DNA of 64,000 nt, from positions 1 to 64,000 of the forward strand of contig JAHDHC010000001.1 in assembly GCA_020631485.1 (NCBI GenBank). The letters run 5' to 3'. The notes beneath the pieces are model-generated. The model was given only the letters and a program-made list of their open reading frames with translations. It had not been told where the DNA came from and searched no databases. Shown piece by piece: positions 20,502-31,186 of this stretch; within the stretch, counting starts at the first letter, position 1; every line of letters begins with the position of its first letter. The position numbers were made by a program, and so were the translations under genes. The stretch comes from Candidatus Altimarinota bacterium. Its GTDB lineage: Bacteria; Patescibacteriota; Gracilibacteria; BD1-5; UBA6164.

Positions 20502-20585
20502 GGGTGTTTTAAATTATCAATTTGCGTAGTCTAAAGATGTAGGTTTTTTTGTTTCTTTTTTGATAAAAAATATGAGTAAGATTGC

Positions 20586-20813
20586 TTATTTATCTATATT
20601 TGAATAAAGTGCAGATTCTACGGCTCAAGATACTATCTGTGAGATATCTACTATTCATGATTTATCTAAAATTACTAGAACTGAAGCTACAGATAATGTA
20701 ACTCAACTTATAAACCCTAGTTGTTTTTTTGATAGTTGAGCTGTTCTTCTTCTGTGTGTTTCTTGATGATCTAGATCGATTTGTTTCTGAGATATCCTAT
20801 TTCAATTGTCCAT
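20586..20813 (-). CDS. Small hypothetical protein with one membrane segment, 75 aa
   Basis: ATG at 20813 to UAA at 20586. The first half is hydrophilic and basic (HQETHRRRTAQLSKKQ) and is followed by a hydrophobic stretch (LGFISGVTLSVASVLVIL), then a short tail. It lies in the same direction 84 bases upstream of the 429-residue gene and may act with it. Confidence 0.5.
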
Positions 20814-20978
20814 GTAATGTTTGATATTTTTAAGTATACATTAATTTATAATTTTTTTATAGAAAAAGTCAATAATAAAGTTTCGAGAATTCACCTAACT
20901 ATCCAGAATTCTCTGTGTTCCTAATGGCTATATTTAGTTATGACTCTTCGTTGTATTATCAAACTGTTGAAATATTTT

Positions 20979-21752
20979 TTATTCAGCCTCAATGAAGTTT
21001 TTAAGTTGCATCATGTATTCTTCTAATGTTTTATCTATAGCTTCTCACAACTCAATTACGAATTCTTTTCATCGAATAGTGAGAACTAATGTATCATCTT
21101 CTTTCCTATAATAGATTTGTATTATATTTTTTTGTTTTTGCGTTTTATTGATTTGTATGGCATCGTTTCATTCTTGAATGAGATTGTGTTTTAACTTTGA
21201 ATATTTAAGAGTTTTTAATTTTTTTCAGCGAGCGTCAAATTGCATAGTAGCAGTTCCTTTTGATTGATAATTTTCTTTTTCTCATACTGTGAATAAGGGG
21301 TTTTTTGAAGTATAAGTTGTAGTTATCTCTAGTGTGACTCATGATCAAGGAATAGTCGCAATGAGTACATCTACTTTTAATTGATCTCCTCAAAAAAGAG
21401 GAATAACTGCTGATTGTTTTTTTAGTATTTTTAAAGTTTTATCCACAAACTCATACTCAATCTTTTCATCCGGAAGATTGATAACAAGTGATCAATTATC
21501 ATTTATGTACACACGGAAAATATCATTTCTAAAAGAGTTTTGAAAATTCCACTGGTCTCAATACCTACTCAAATATCATGAAGAAAATTCTTGGGAAGAT
21601 TCTTCTCTTAGACCTAAAAAATATGTTTCTAAGATATCTTTTACTTCATCACTAAAATAATCTACCCAGACCTTAAGGTCTCTTTCACCTTCGATAAAGT
21701 GATCAGGATCATTTGCTGCGAGTGCTTTTGTGAGTGCTCTAGGGTAGTCCAT
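20979..21752 (-). CDS. Hypothetical protein, 257 aa
   Basis: The ORF runs from ATG at 21752 to UAA at 20979. The N-terminal part is acidic and helical (ALTKALAANDPDHFIEGERD), the middle is beta-rich, and the end is helical again (GEAIDKTLEEYMMQLKNF). It has no signal peptide or membrane segment. It is divergent from hemW. No family recognised. Confidence 0.6.
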
Positions 21753-21877
21753 ATATATACCTTTGGAGTTTAGTGACCTAAGTAAAAATAATAATTATTT
21801 ATAAAAATTACATTGTAAATGTCAATATATTCTTGAGATTTCTATTGCGAATTGAGATGATAGTATATACTGCTGTC

Positions 21878-23026
21878 ATGTTCTGCTATATCCACATTCC
21901 TTTTTGTACTCAGAAGTGTGAGTACTGTCGTTTTGCTTCATATGCTTGAATTGATAAGCTCAAGGTCAATTTCTATGTGGATTTTTTGTGTCAAGAGATT
22001 GAAAAATCTCAGACCTGCAGCGAGAAACTGCAATCAGTCTATTTTGGGGGTGGAACTCCGAGTATGCTCTCAAGCAAGCAGCTTGAGAAGATTATACAAA
22101 CACTCAAGAAAAAATATGGTTTGAAAGATGATATAGAAATCAATCTTGAGACTACTCCAGAAAATGTAGATCTAAACTCTGTAAATGAATGGAAAGATAT
22201 AGGAGTAAATAGACTGAGTATGTGAGTTCAAAGTTTAAATGATAAAACACTAAAAGAGATAGGGCGTGAACCTACCGCAGAGATATATTGAGCTCTTGAA
22301 GCCCTTGATACAGGTATTATCCAAAACGTCAGCATTGACTTTATCATCGGGCTACCATTTGTTGGGAAATGAGAACTACAAAAATATATATCACAGGTTT
22401 TAGAAAAATATAAAATCATAAAACATGTTTCAGTGTACATGCTTGAGGATTATTATGAAATACCAGAAGAGCAAGACTCTAAGTTCCAGTGAGTCACATA
22501 TCCTGTTAACTGGTCGAAAGACGGACTCTGAGAAGCAGAGTTTCTCGAGGAATACTTATCAATAAAGGATTACCTCAATGAGCAATGATTAAACGCTTAT
22601 GAGATCTCTAACTTTGCCAAAAGAGGCTATGAATGCCAGCACAATATGGCATATTGGGATCATAGTGAAGTTCTTGCATTTTGACTCTGAGCGAGTGGAT
22701 TTAAGAGCTTAGCTCCAAGCTCTCTTCATACATCAGATGAGAAAATCTTATGATATCGATATAAAAACTCAGAGAGTTTCAAAGAGTATTATGCAGGGAA
22801 TGATATCCAAGTAGATGAACTCAGAGCAGAAGATATACTACTTGAAAAAATCATGTTTGGACTGAGAACTTCATGATTTGATACTCAATACCTTGGTATG
22901 CTTGACCAGGAAGCATACAAAAGACTTAGATCTGATTGATTACTCACAAAAAAAAATCAAAAAATTATATTATGAAGAGCTGGATACACTCTCCTAGATA
23001 GTATTATATGAGAATTGATTACTTAA
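21878..23026 (+). CDS. hemW: HemW-like radical SAM protein
   Basis: The 382-residue protein begins MFCYIHIPFCTQKCEYC, giving the CxxxCxxC cluster motif of radical SAM enzymes in the HemN/HemW form. YFGGGTPSML is the SAM-binding GGGTP block and VSIDFIIGLPF the later glycine-rich strand. HemW is a haem chaperone; CPR-type organisms often keep a homologue without haem synthesis. The Cys after the third cluster Cys that marks true HemN is absent (CRFASYA), favouring HemW. An in-frame ATG at 21857 is an alternative start. Confidence 0.88.
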
Positions 23027-23113
23027 TGCTGACTTATGAAATAGAGCTAAGGTATTGACTAAAATAATATTATACATATAAAAAGTATATATTATTTTCT
23101 CAAATTGATTTTT

Positions 23114-23626
23114 GTGGCAAAAGTTCTAGCATTTACACCGAGAAATACAGGTATTGATACTCTACCAATTCATAAACCAGGTCTTGTAAGCTCTGGAGTA
23201 GATAACAGTAGTGATAAGGTTGTATATATTTTAAATCCAGAAAAAGCCTTTGGTAAAGACAATATCGTCTGAGCCCTTGTGAGTAATTTTTCTCGCTATA
23301 TTATGGAATATTGAGAATCACTCTGAGAGAATACCTGTCTTATGACAGAACTCAATGATGAGTATATAGAGAGTCTCGAAGAACTCTTGTTTGATGGAAT
23401 TAAACAGCTTTTTGAGCTACATTATTCGACCTGAGAGTTTGAACATTCTTGTATCTCGATCTCAGTATGCAAAGATACACGAAAAGTACATATATACTAT
23501 GATGAGAATGACTGTGATATACTTGATATCTCACTCTCATATGATAGATCGACGTGACTGGTAGATATAGTACTTCTTCAAGACGGACAAGAAATTGAGA
23601 GAATTCATGATTGAGAAATACAGTAA
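23114..23626 (+). CDS. Hypothetical protein, 170 aa, GTG start
   Basis: The best start is GTG at 23114 (VAKVLAFTPRNTGIDTLP); a TTG three codons upstream is possible and no ATG is in range. The product is soluble, acidic in its C-terminal half, with no recognised motif. It lies 87 bases after hemW and ends at a bidirectional terminator. Confidence 0.55.
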
Positions 23627-23649
23627 AAAAGAGCCTTTATTGCTCTTTT
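23625..23649. terminator. Bidirectional terminator between convergent genes
   Basis: AAAAAAGAGC and GCTCTTTT pair around a 7-base loop; it overlaps the stop codons of the plus-strand hypothetical gene and of mscS. Confidence 0.7.
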
Positions 23650-24488
23650 GATTCATTTTCATTAATAACATGTACTTCTCTTTGTGGAAATGGGAAGTTG
23701 ATTCACTCTTTATCAAATCTGAGCTTCACTTTTTCTGTGACATCATACCATGTTGCCCAGTACTGTTCGGTATCTACGTAAAACCTAAAAGCAATAATCA
23801 CAGCATTGTCTCATAAGGTTTTTACTCCACTCAAGACATCTTTTGTGCTATCGATTCGTGAATCTTCTTTCGCTATTTCTTGGAGTATTTCTTGCGCTTT
23901 TTTGATATCATCACTGTAACTAATCCCGATTTCCATATCTACTCTTCTCTGAGTTTGCTCACTAAAGTTTATGAGGGCAGAAGAGGTAATCTGAGAGTTT
24001 GGTACCACGATGGTTTTTTTGTCTGGAGTGAGCATAATTGTGTTAAATATCTGTATGCTGTCTACTGTTCCTCCGAGATTATCTAGTTCTACATAGTCTC
24101 AGATTTTAAAAGGTTTAAACATGACGATTATTAGACCACTTGCAAAGTTTTGAAGGGTTCCTGAAAGTGCCATCCCGATAGCAAAACCAGCAGCTGCAAT
24201 CATTGCGACAAAACTGTCAGTTTTTACTCATAAGACCCCAGCAGCACTTATAAAAATCATGATTTTTAGGAGTCCTCCTACAAGGCTTGATATAAAACTC
24301 TCAATCATAGGATCATAGTCTCGCATATCCATAAGCTTTTTGAATGCCTTTTGCATATATCATACGATCTTGAATCCTATAAATATCGTCAGGATAGCAA
24401 GAATTATTTTTGTTCCCCACTCTACGATATATGGAATAATCACATCCATACTTATAGAGTATTGTGATAAAATTTCTTGAATATTCAT
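23637..24488 (-). CDS. mscS: Small-conductance mechanosensitive channel MscS
   Basis: A 283-residue MscS-type channel: three N-terminal membrane helices, the third being the glycine/alanine-rich pore helix (AMIAAAGFAIGMALSGTLQN) followed by FASGLIIVMFKPFKIGDYVE, and a cytoplasmic beta domain (TPDKKTIVVPNSQI). It opens under membrane tension and releases solutes during osmotic downshock. Length is normal for the family. Confidence 0.93.
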
Positions 24489-24523
24489 TTCGAATTATTT
24501 ATGTAGTATGCCCAAGATTATAA

Positions 24524-25615
24524 CTATTTTTTCTGAACTGAGAAAGAAATTATTCCAGATTTTTTAACTAACTTCATATTTTTTATCTCTTTTACTGTTC
24601 CTCAGTTTGGTCATGATATGAACTTTAATACTTCAGCGATATTTCATTCTGAGAGTCAGAGAGTAGAGTTGTCATTAGTTTTATAAAATATATTTTTGAT
24701 AATTTCTTTTTGGAGTAGAGGGGAGAGAGTCTCAAAATCATTTATCTTGAAAGACCTCATCCCATCCTTCTCCTCAGAGGAAAGGGAGAAGAAAGACTCC
24801 ACTTGCGAGTCAAGATTATCTTTGAGTTCTGAAAAGTAGTCCATGAGTTTTGAAAGTTGTTTTTTGTGTTCGGGATGTATTTCTTCAAAGAGAGGAAGTA
24901 CTTCATTACGGAGTTTGTTTCGTGTATATTTTGAGTCAGAATTTGTTTCATCTATGAAATACTTGATTTTATTTTTCTCAAGATAGTCTAAGATCCCCTT
25001 TTTTTCTATTTGTAATAATGGACGCAATATTCCTCATTTTCTCTCCTCTTGGGAGACCTGACCCCCAGCCCCTCTCCTTAGAGGAGACGGTGGTAATACG
25101 GAGTTACAGTCATCTGTTGGTGATGCAAGCGTGCTTTTCAAATGAGAAGAAGGGATTGGGTTTTGCATATTTATAAGCCCAGTCAACTTTGTCCCTCTGA
25201 GCATATTGAAAATCATAGTTTCGATCCTATCATCCAGATGATGTCCTGTGAGAACATATTTTGAATTATAAATATTCATAATAGCATCAAGAAACTGATA
25301 GCGCTTTTCTCGTGCAAGTTCTTCAAAACTTCTACTCGGATAGAGTTTCTGTATCTTTTCAAAGTCACATTCTGCAGATTCAAATCTACATCATTTTTCT
25401 TTTGCAAATTTCTCAAGATAGATTTCTTCTTCTTCAGTTTCTGGGCGAGTCTTGTGATTAAAATAGCAAATTACGAGATTTTTTGCAAAGCGAGTTTCCA
25501 AAATCTGATGGGCTAAGTACATGCTATCAGGACCACCAGAGCAAGCTAAAATCACTGAGTCATCTGCTCAGTAGTACTGTTCCAGAAATTCTTGCATATT
25601 TCAATTTTTATTCAT
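24524..25615 (-). CDS. tilS: tRNA(Ile)-lysidine synthase with two element-derived insertions
   Basis: The 363-residue protein has the PP-loop ACSGGPDSMYL (about residue 23), LTGHHLDDRIETMIFNMLRG and RPLLQIEKKGI, characteristic of TilS, which makes lysidine at C34 of tRNA-Ile(CAU). Between GLINMQ and ILRPLL there are about 40 extra residues, including PPSPLRRGAGGQVSQEERKG, encoded by palindromic element A3. A second element, A2, encodes SLSSEEKDGM in the C-terminal part. Both keep the frame. The essential activity implies the inserts are tolerated as surface loops. ATG at 25597 is an alternative start. Confidence 0.92.
24755..24795. repeat. Palindromic element A2 inside tilS
   Basis: CTTCTCC (24767-24773) and GGAGAAG (24785-24791) form the inner hairpin; the flank CCTCATCCCATC matches the shared consensus. 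The copy is short and in frame within the TilS C-terminal region. Confidence 0.55.
25041..25095. repeat. Palindromic element A3 inside tilS
   Basis: Two hairpins in a row, CTCTCC...GGGAG (about 25041-25055) and TCTCC/GGAGA (about 25072-25087), joined by CCTGACCCCCAGCCC. The whole is translated in frame as part of an insertion between two conserved TilS motifs. An adjacent UGA (Gly) codon lies in the same insertion. Confidence 0.65.
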
Positions 25616-25669
25616 GTTCTTATTGTGTTGAGAATTCATAAAAAATCAATAGGATGAATATTTTACAAT

Positions 25670-26149
25670 CCCTCCCCCTGACGGGTACTCCCTTTTCCAA
25701 AGGGAGAGAGTAAAATAACTTAGAGTAAAATGAAACAAATTCCAAGAAATATTCGAGAAATTGCGAGGAAACTTCGCAACAACATGACAAAAGCTGAAAT
25801 TTGTCTTTGGAATGAAATAAAAAATGAACAACTGTGAGTAAAATTTTTGAGACAAAAGCCAATTTATCTTATGACTGAAAATGATTGAAGAGAAAGATAT
25901 ATTATTCCAGATTTTTATTGTGCGCAGAAAAAGATTATTCTTGAAGTTGATGGAGAGGTTCATCAAAATAATGAAGTACTTGCATTAGATAAAGCAAAAC
26001 AAGCTCTTTTAGAAAAACAGTGATATAGTGTAATACGAATTCGTAATGAAGACATTCTATTTGATATGCATGATACACTCAAAAAAATCAGAATGTGTCT
26101 CAAGAATTCTCTCCCTTTGGAAAAAAAGGGAGTACCTGAAAGGGGAGGG
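25670..26149 (+). mobile_element. Putative DUF559 mobile element with hairpin-bearing inverted repeats
   Basis: Left arm 25670-25710 and right arm 26109-26149 (41 bp each) are inverted copies of each other with a few mismatches and a 3-base gap. Each arm contains its own hairpin (CTCCCTTT...AAAGGGAG). Between the arms is a single ORF for a DUF559 endonuclease-like protein. The element is about 480 bp and replaces the expected start of tag. The plan outer repeat-hairpin-gene-hairpin-outer repeat is that of the small gene-less elements in this window with a gene added. Mobility is inferred; no target duplication is obvious. Confidence 0.65.
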
Positions 26150-26731
26150 ATTATAAATACCTGAAAGATTCGTTGTGCATGGGCTGAAAATGCCTCAGAA
26201 CTAGAGCAGAAATATCATGATGAGGAATGGGGGAGAGAAGTACATGATGATAGGGTATTTTTTGAGTTCTTAGTTCTTGAATGAGCTCAAGCTGGACTAA
26301 GCTGGTCAACTATTTTAAAAAAACGAGAAAACTATAGAAAGGCGTTTGATGACTTTGATTATGAAAAAATTGCTCAGTACTGAGAAGATAAAATCCAAGA
26401 TCTTTTGCAAGATGAAGGCATAGTGAGAAATAAGCTCAAGATAAGATCAGTTGTGAAAAATGCTCAGGTATTTCTAGAGATTCAGAAAGATTTTGGGTCT
26501 TTTGATAGCTTTATTTGGGCTTTTGTAGGAAACAAACAAATCAAAAATAATTGGGAAAAATCATCGCAGGTACCCGTATCTACTCCGATCTCTGACGCGA
26601 TATCGAAAGATCTTAAAAAAAGAGGAATGAGCTTTGTCTGAACAACGATTATGTATGCCTTTATGCAAGCAACGGGTCTTGTAAATGATCATACTGTAGA
26701 TTGTGAAATTTATAAAACACTCAAAGAATAG
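25730..26731 (+). CDS. tag: DUF559 endonuclease-like domain fused to 3-methyladenine DNA glycosylase I
   Basis: One open frame of 333 residues. Residues 1-126 match DUF559 (IAR KLRNNMTKAEICLWNEIK; then LEVDGEVHQ and VIRIRNEDIL), a predicted restriction-endonuclease-fold nuclease related to Vsr. A linker LPLEKKGVPERGGI is the translated right repeat arm. Residues about 146-333 are Tag: RCAWAENASELEQKYHDEEW, GAQAGLSWSTILKKRENYRK, and LVNDHTVDCEIY. Tag removes 3-methyladenine from DNA. No ATG remains at the normal Tag start, so Tag is now translated from the DUF559 start, or the native start was lost by insertion. UGA codons occur in both parts. Confidence 0.88.
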
Positions 26732-26798
26732 GATGTTTTTTGTTATATATTATTAAATATAGTATTATAGATAAGTATTTTATATTTTTTATATATAT

Positions 26799-27416
26799 AT
26801 GGCAGAAACACTTAGATCAGTAGAAAGTACTGAATCACCTGAACTTATCAAAGAACGAAATATACAAAAAATTGATTCTGTTCTGAATAAACTTTGATAT
26901 GAACGTACAACAATTGATGCACGTTCATGATTAAAGTATTCAGCTGTTAATGATGCTGAAAACACTTTATCGTTGTATTGAGGCATTAGATGAGTTCCGA
27001 AAAATTGGGAAATTTCCCAAGAGCAAATTATTGGAGAATTATTTGATAGTAATCCCGATATTAGAAACTCAGCGACAAAAGAGATAAATAATCTTTTGTG
27101 AACAAAAATTCCAGAAAAAAGATTTGATGAGTTTGGTATAAATAGTCTTTCAGATTATATTCCCTATATTTTAAATATACATGCACTTCCATATTATGAA
27201 TATAAAGATGTTCAGACTGCAATAACTCAGTTTATATATGATAGAACACAGGGAAATATATCTATTGATGATTTTAGCTTTACAAATAATACTCTTCAAT
27301 CTAGCCAATGATTTATTTTAATGATTAATGGATCTGACATTGACCAAAGATGATGAGAGAGAGTTTCAAGAGTTGACCTAAATTTTCACACAGGTGAAGT
27401 GAAACTTATTCCTTAG
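26799..27416 (+). CDS. Hypothetical protein, 205 aa
   Basis: ATG at 26799 to UAG. The protein is soluble with mixed helix and strand, Asn- and Ile-rich, and has no signal peptide. No family recognised. It is followed by the PsiE-like gene after 12 bases and may be cotranscribed. Confidence 0.6.
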
Positions 27417-27428
27417 AAATTTAAATAT

Positions 27429-27911
27429 ATGAAAAAAGAAGAACTTGATTTTTTTGAGCAAGCAATGAGATATTTTGTCTCGACTTCTATTTATTTGCTG
27501 ATGTTTCTCGTAGCAGCATTTATTTTTTATATGACTATTACGCTCTTTGTTGAGATGGCTTCGAGTATACGAGTACATATGAGATATGTAGGAACAGCAA
27601 GCATGGAGGGAATAGCCCAAAGCTCAAAGATCTGAATCCAGCTTGCAGAGAAGTTTCTCAATACCGTTACATTTATCCTCGTGCTAGTAAAATCGTTTAA
27701 GATACTTATCAGTTACTCAAAAAACCATCATATATCCGTTAAAGATCTTTTAGAGATTTCTATTATCTGACTGCTTATGGAAGTAGTATTTAACTTCTGA
27801 CTTCATAGTATGGCTATAAACTGGCTCTTTGCAGTACTTGCAGTGTTTCTTGTTATTATATATGCCTATTTTCCGATGTTTCATGAAGAATATCAAAATA
27901 AACATTCCTAG
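27429..27911 (+). CDS. PsiE-like membrane protein
   Basis: A 160-residue protein with four hydrophobic segments. The layout and the segment LLEISIIGLLMEVVF fit the PsiE (phosphate-starvation-inducible E) family of small inner-membrane proteins of unknown function. Assignment by pattern. Confidence 0.6.
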
Positions 27912-27920
27912 AGTATTTAC

Positions 27921-27965
27921 AATAATAAAAAATATCATAATATGCTTATGATATTTTTTATTATT
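27921..27965. terminator. Very strong terminator hairpin
   Basis: A perfect 20-bp stem (27921-27940 with 27946-27965) around a 5-base loop, rich in A and T at both ends, directly after the PsiE-like gene. Confidence 0.85.
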
Positions 27966-27973
27966 TTGAAAAA

Positions 27974-29464
27974 ATGCATTTTATAGAAAAGTATAGGTTA
28001 GAGATCACATTGTTTGTCAGTGGTGCTACAGTTATGATATTTGAAATACTTGGTTCAAGGATGTATGGTCCTTTTATGGGAACATCTACATTTGTCTGGA
28101 CCAGTTTGATAGGGGTTATTCTTGGATTTTTGAGTTTGTGATATTATATCGGTTGAATAAAGGCTGACATGCATGCGAGTAGAGAAAATATAGCAAATAT
28201 ACTCTTTGCTGCAGCTGCTTCTATGTTTTTTGTATTTATCACAAAAGATAATATTTTGCGTTTCTTTCAGTTGAGTGATCTTTCTGTTGAGCTCTCAACA
28301 TTTTTGAGTTCTATTATACTTTTTTGACCAGCATGATTTTTCTTGTGACTGGTTTCTCCATTTGCCGTTCGTTTGAAGATAGAAAATCTCGAAAATTCTG
28401 GATCAGTTGTGTGAAGAATGTACGCTATTGGGACGCTTGGAAGTATCGTAGGTACTTTTGCTGCATGATTCTTCCTTATCCCTTTATTTGGGACAAATAG
28501 TCTCCTTTTGAGTCTCATAGTTGTAGTACTTACGCTTTCATTGTTTATTTCTAAAAAACCTCATTTTTACATACGTCTTGGCTTGACGATTTTTTTCCTC
28601 CTTGCTGTTGTACTCAATTCTCTCGCGCAGTCAGCAAAGGCTCAGAGATGATACATAGATACAGATACAAAATACTCACGTATTCACGTTTATGATTCCA
28701 CAGATTCTGATACAGGGAAAAAAGTAAGAACCATGCAAATCAATGCTGAAAATCACTCTGAAATATTTTTAGAAAGTGATGAGCTCGTACATGAATATAC
28801 AAAATATTATCACTTGATACAAGCATTTTTTCCAGATTTTAAATCCGGATTAATGCTCTGATGATGAGCGTATTCATTTCCGAAAGACTATATAAAAAAA
28901 TATCCAAATAACACTCTAGATGTGGTAGAAATAGACCCTTGAGTAACAGAAATAGCAAAAGAGCATTTTGGCCTCATGGAAAATGAAAGAATGAATATCA
29001 TACATGCTGATGCTCGTACTTACCTCAATACAACAAGAAACAAATATGACGCAATATTTTCAGATGCTTTTGGCTCGTATTATTCTATCCCATATCAACT
29101 CACAACGAGGGAAGCAGTACAAAAAAAATATGATATTTTAACAGAAAATGGAATTGTTCTCTCAAATATTATCTCTGGAATAGATGGAGAAAAGTGAAAA
29201 TTTTTCAGAGCAGAGTATCATACCTATAAAGAAATATTTCCTCATGTATACATATTTCCAGTAGATAATAACTATGATGGAAAGAGTATTAGAAATATCA
29301 TGCTTGTAGCAACGAAATCTCCTACTAGCTTTGATCTTTGAAGAAGTTACTGAGAACTCGATCAATATCTTGGGAACCTTTGGGAAAATGAGGTAGCAAA
29401 CGATTTCCCAATATTAACTGACGACTTTGCACCAGTGAACTCATACATAGCCGATATGTTTTAA
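27974..29464 (+). CDS. Membrane-anchored spermidine-synthase-like protein
   Basis: The 496-residue product has about seven membrane segments in residues 1-220 and a soluble spermidine-synthase-like methyltransferase-fold domain after that. In the soluble part GGGAYSFPKDY (all three glycines UGA) is the nucleotide-binding loop, DVVEIDPGVTEIAKEHF the acidic strand, and SDAFGSYYSIPYQLTT the active-site region. Such fused proteins are common in bacteria and their aminopropyltransferase activity is not always shown. It lies between a terminator and the GH16 gene. Confidence 0.85.
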
Positions 29465-29475
29465 ACGAAAAATAC

Positions 29476-30867
29476 ATGAAAGATCAAAAAAGGAGTATAC
29501 AAATATTTATAGTTTTGACCTGATTTATAGGGGTATTAGTCTGAGCTATCTGGCTTTGGGACTCTTGAGAAAAGACTTCCTGAACCATTACAACTCTAAA
29601 GTGACTAACTGAAAGACAAAAAGAAAAACAAGATTTTCCCTATGGGAAAGATCAAAATTGATGGGCATATTGTGATATCAGTAATAAAGAACCATGAACC
29701 TGGGACGATTTAAGAAACTATGGAGATTGAGCGATTTCAGGTTGATGTATTGTCCCACCAAATGATAGTACTCAAGTTGACCAAGTCGCATCAGAAGCGA
29801 CCTGAGAAAATCTTAAAACGGCTATAAAGAGCCCAGAAACTCCGAGACTAGAAAGCTCAAATAGATCAAAGATAGTGCTTGTTTGGGAGCCTGTATCATG
29901 AGCAGAATGATACAATGTGTCACGTGATGGGGAATATCTCGCAACTGTAAATTCTTGAACTCAGTATACTGATCAAGATATCATTCCTGGAAAAATATAT
30001 AGCTATCAAATCAGTGCCTACGCAAAAAATATATATTCTCCTAACTCTGAGAAACTCAAAGTAAAAGCAGCAGTTGGAAAAGCGGATAATTCCACAGCGC
30101 CTGAAAGCCCCAGTCTGGATTGACTGGGAGATTATTCACTTGCTTTTTTTGATGAGTTCAATGGAAGTGCTCTTGATATAAATAAATGGAACACTGCATT
30201 TTTATGGTGACCTGATCTCACGATCAATGAAGAAGAACAGTATTATGTAGATAGGTATGATACAGATCAAAATCTCGAGGAAAATCCTTTTTCCTTTAGA
30301 GATGGAAGTCTTGTCATAACAGCTCAAGAAATCCTAGAAAAAGACAGATGAACGTACAATAATAAAAAATATACATCGGGGATAATTACTTCATATGATG
30401 CATTCAAATTTACTCATGGCTATGCTGAAGCACGACTCAAACTCCCAAAATGACAATGACTTTGGCCAGCTTTTTGGCTGCTTAATGCATACTATAGAGA
30501 AGGGCTTATGAAGCCTGAAATAGATATTATGGAAAACCTCTGACATGAACCTCATAAAATGTATCAGACATATCATTATTTTGATCCAGAAGGAAAGATG
30601 ATTTCTACAGAGAATCATACTGAAGCACAAGATTTCTCAGAAAGCTTTCACAGATACTGAGTTTTATGGGAACCATGACTGATTCAGTACTATATCGATG
30701 GCATGAAGACTCATACTATTAGATGAGAAATGGTTGCATCAGAAGAAATGTATGTCTTAGCGAATCTTGCAGTATGAGGCTCTTGGCCAGGATCTCCAGA
30801 TGAGACAACACCTTTTCCAGCAGAGTATATGATAGATTGGATCAGAGTATATCAAAAAAACCAGTAA
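29476..30867 (+). CDS. GH16-family glycoside hydrolase with FN3 domain
   Basis: A 463-residue protein with one N-terminal membrane segment or uncleaved signal (residues about 10-27), a fibronectin type III domain at about 130-200, and a GH16 catalytic domain from about 215. The GH16 catalytic motif appears as PEIDIMENLG (E-x-D-x-x-E). GYAEARLKLPKGQGLWPAFW and WIRVYQK are further family blocks. GH16 enzymes cut beta-1,3 / 1,3-1,4 glucans or galactans; an extracellular role in degrading a host or biofilm glucan is likely. Confidence 0.9.
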
Positions 30868-30884
30868 GAACTTACTGGTTTTTT
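30855..30884. terminator. Bidirectional terminator shared by GH16 and RNHCP genes
   Basis: AAAAAACCAGTAAG and CTTACTGGTTTTTT pair perfectly; each arm contains the stop codon of one of the two convergent genes. Confidence 0.85.
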
Positions 30885-31183
30885 GTCAGATATTGTTGGA
30901 AACTTAAAAAATCGTCATCAGGAGCGAGTTTATTGAGCATTTCTTTTCTACACTGAGTACATCGATGTTTGATCATTGTTCATTTGTTTTTTTTGAAATC
31001 GATTCAGACAGGTAGCATCATGCCATGACAGTTTGATGCTCTATCTCCTGGAAAATTCTCATCAAGATGTTTGCTATAGAGACATTTCGGGCAATGATTG
31101 CGTGCACTCCCTTCTGGATGTATCTCTACTTTAAATCCACAATTATCACAGTTAAATGATTCATTGATCATTTTGAAACTCAT
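30872..31183 (-). CDS. RNHCP domain zinc-ribbon protein
   Basis: This 103-residue protein contains CDNCGF near the start, ARNHCPKCLYSKHLD (the RNHCP motif that names the family), and CTQCRKEM. The three Cys pairs probably bind zinc. The family is found next to translation genes but has no established function. It is the last gene of the argS-to-mraY run. Confidence 0.85.
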
Positions 31184-31186
31184 GTT

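Noticed and set aside
24524-25615. tilS as a pseudogene broken into pieces
   Set aside because: With UGA as Gly the frame is continuous and all TilS motifs are present; the extra residues come from in-frame palindromic elements.
25670-26149. A CRISPR array or classical IS at the repeated palindromes
   Set aside because: There are no regularly spaced direct repeats and no transposase gene; the repeats are inverted and the enclosed gene is DUF559.
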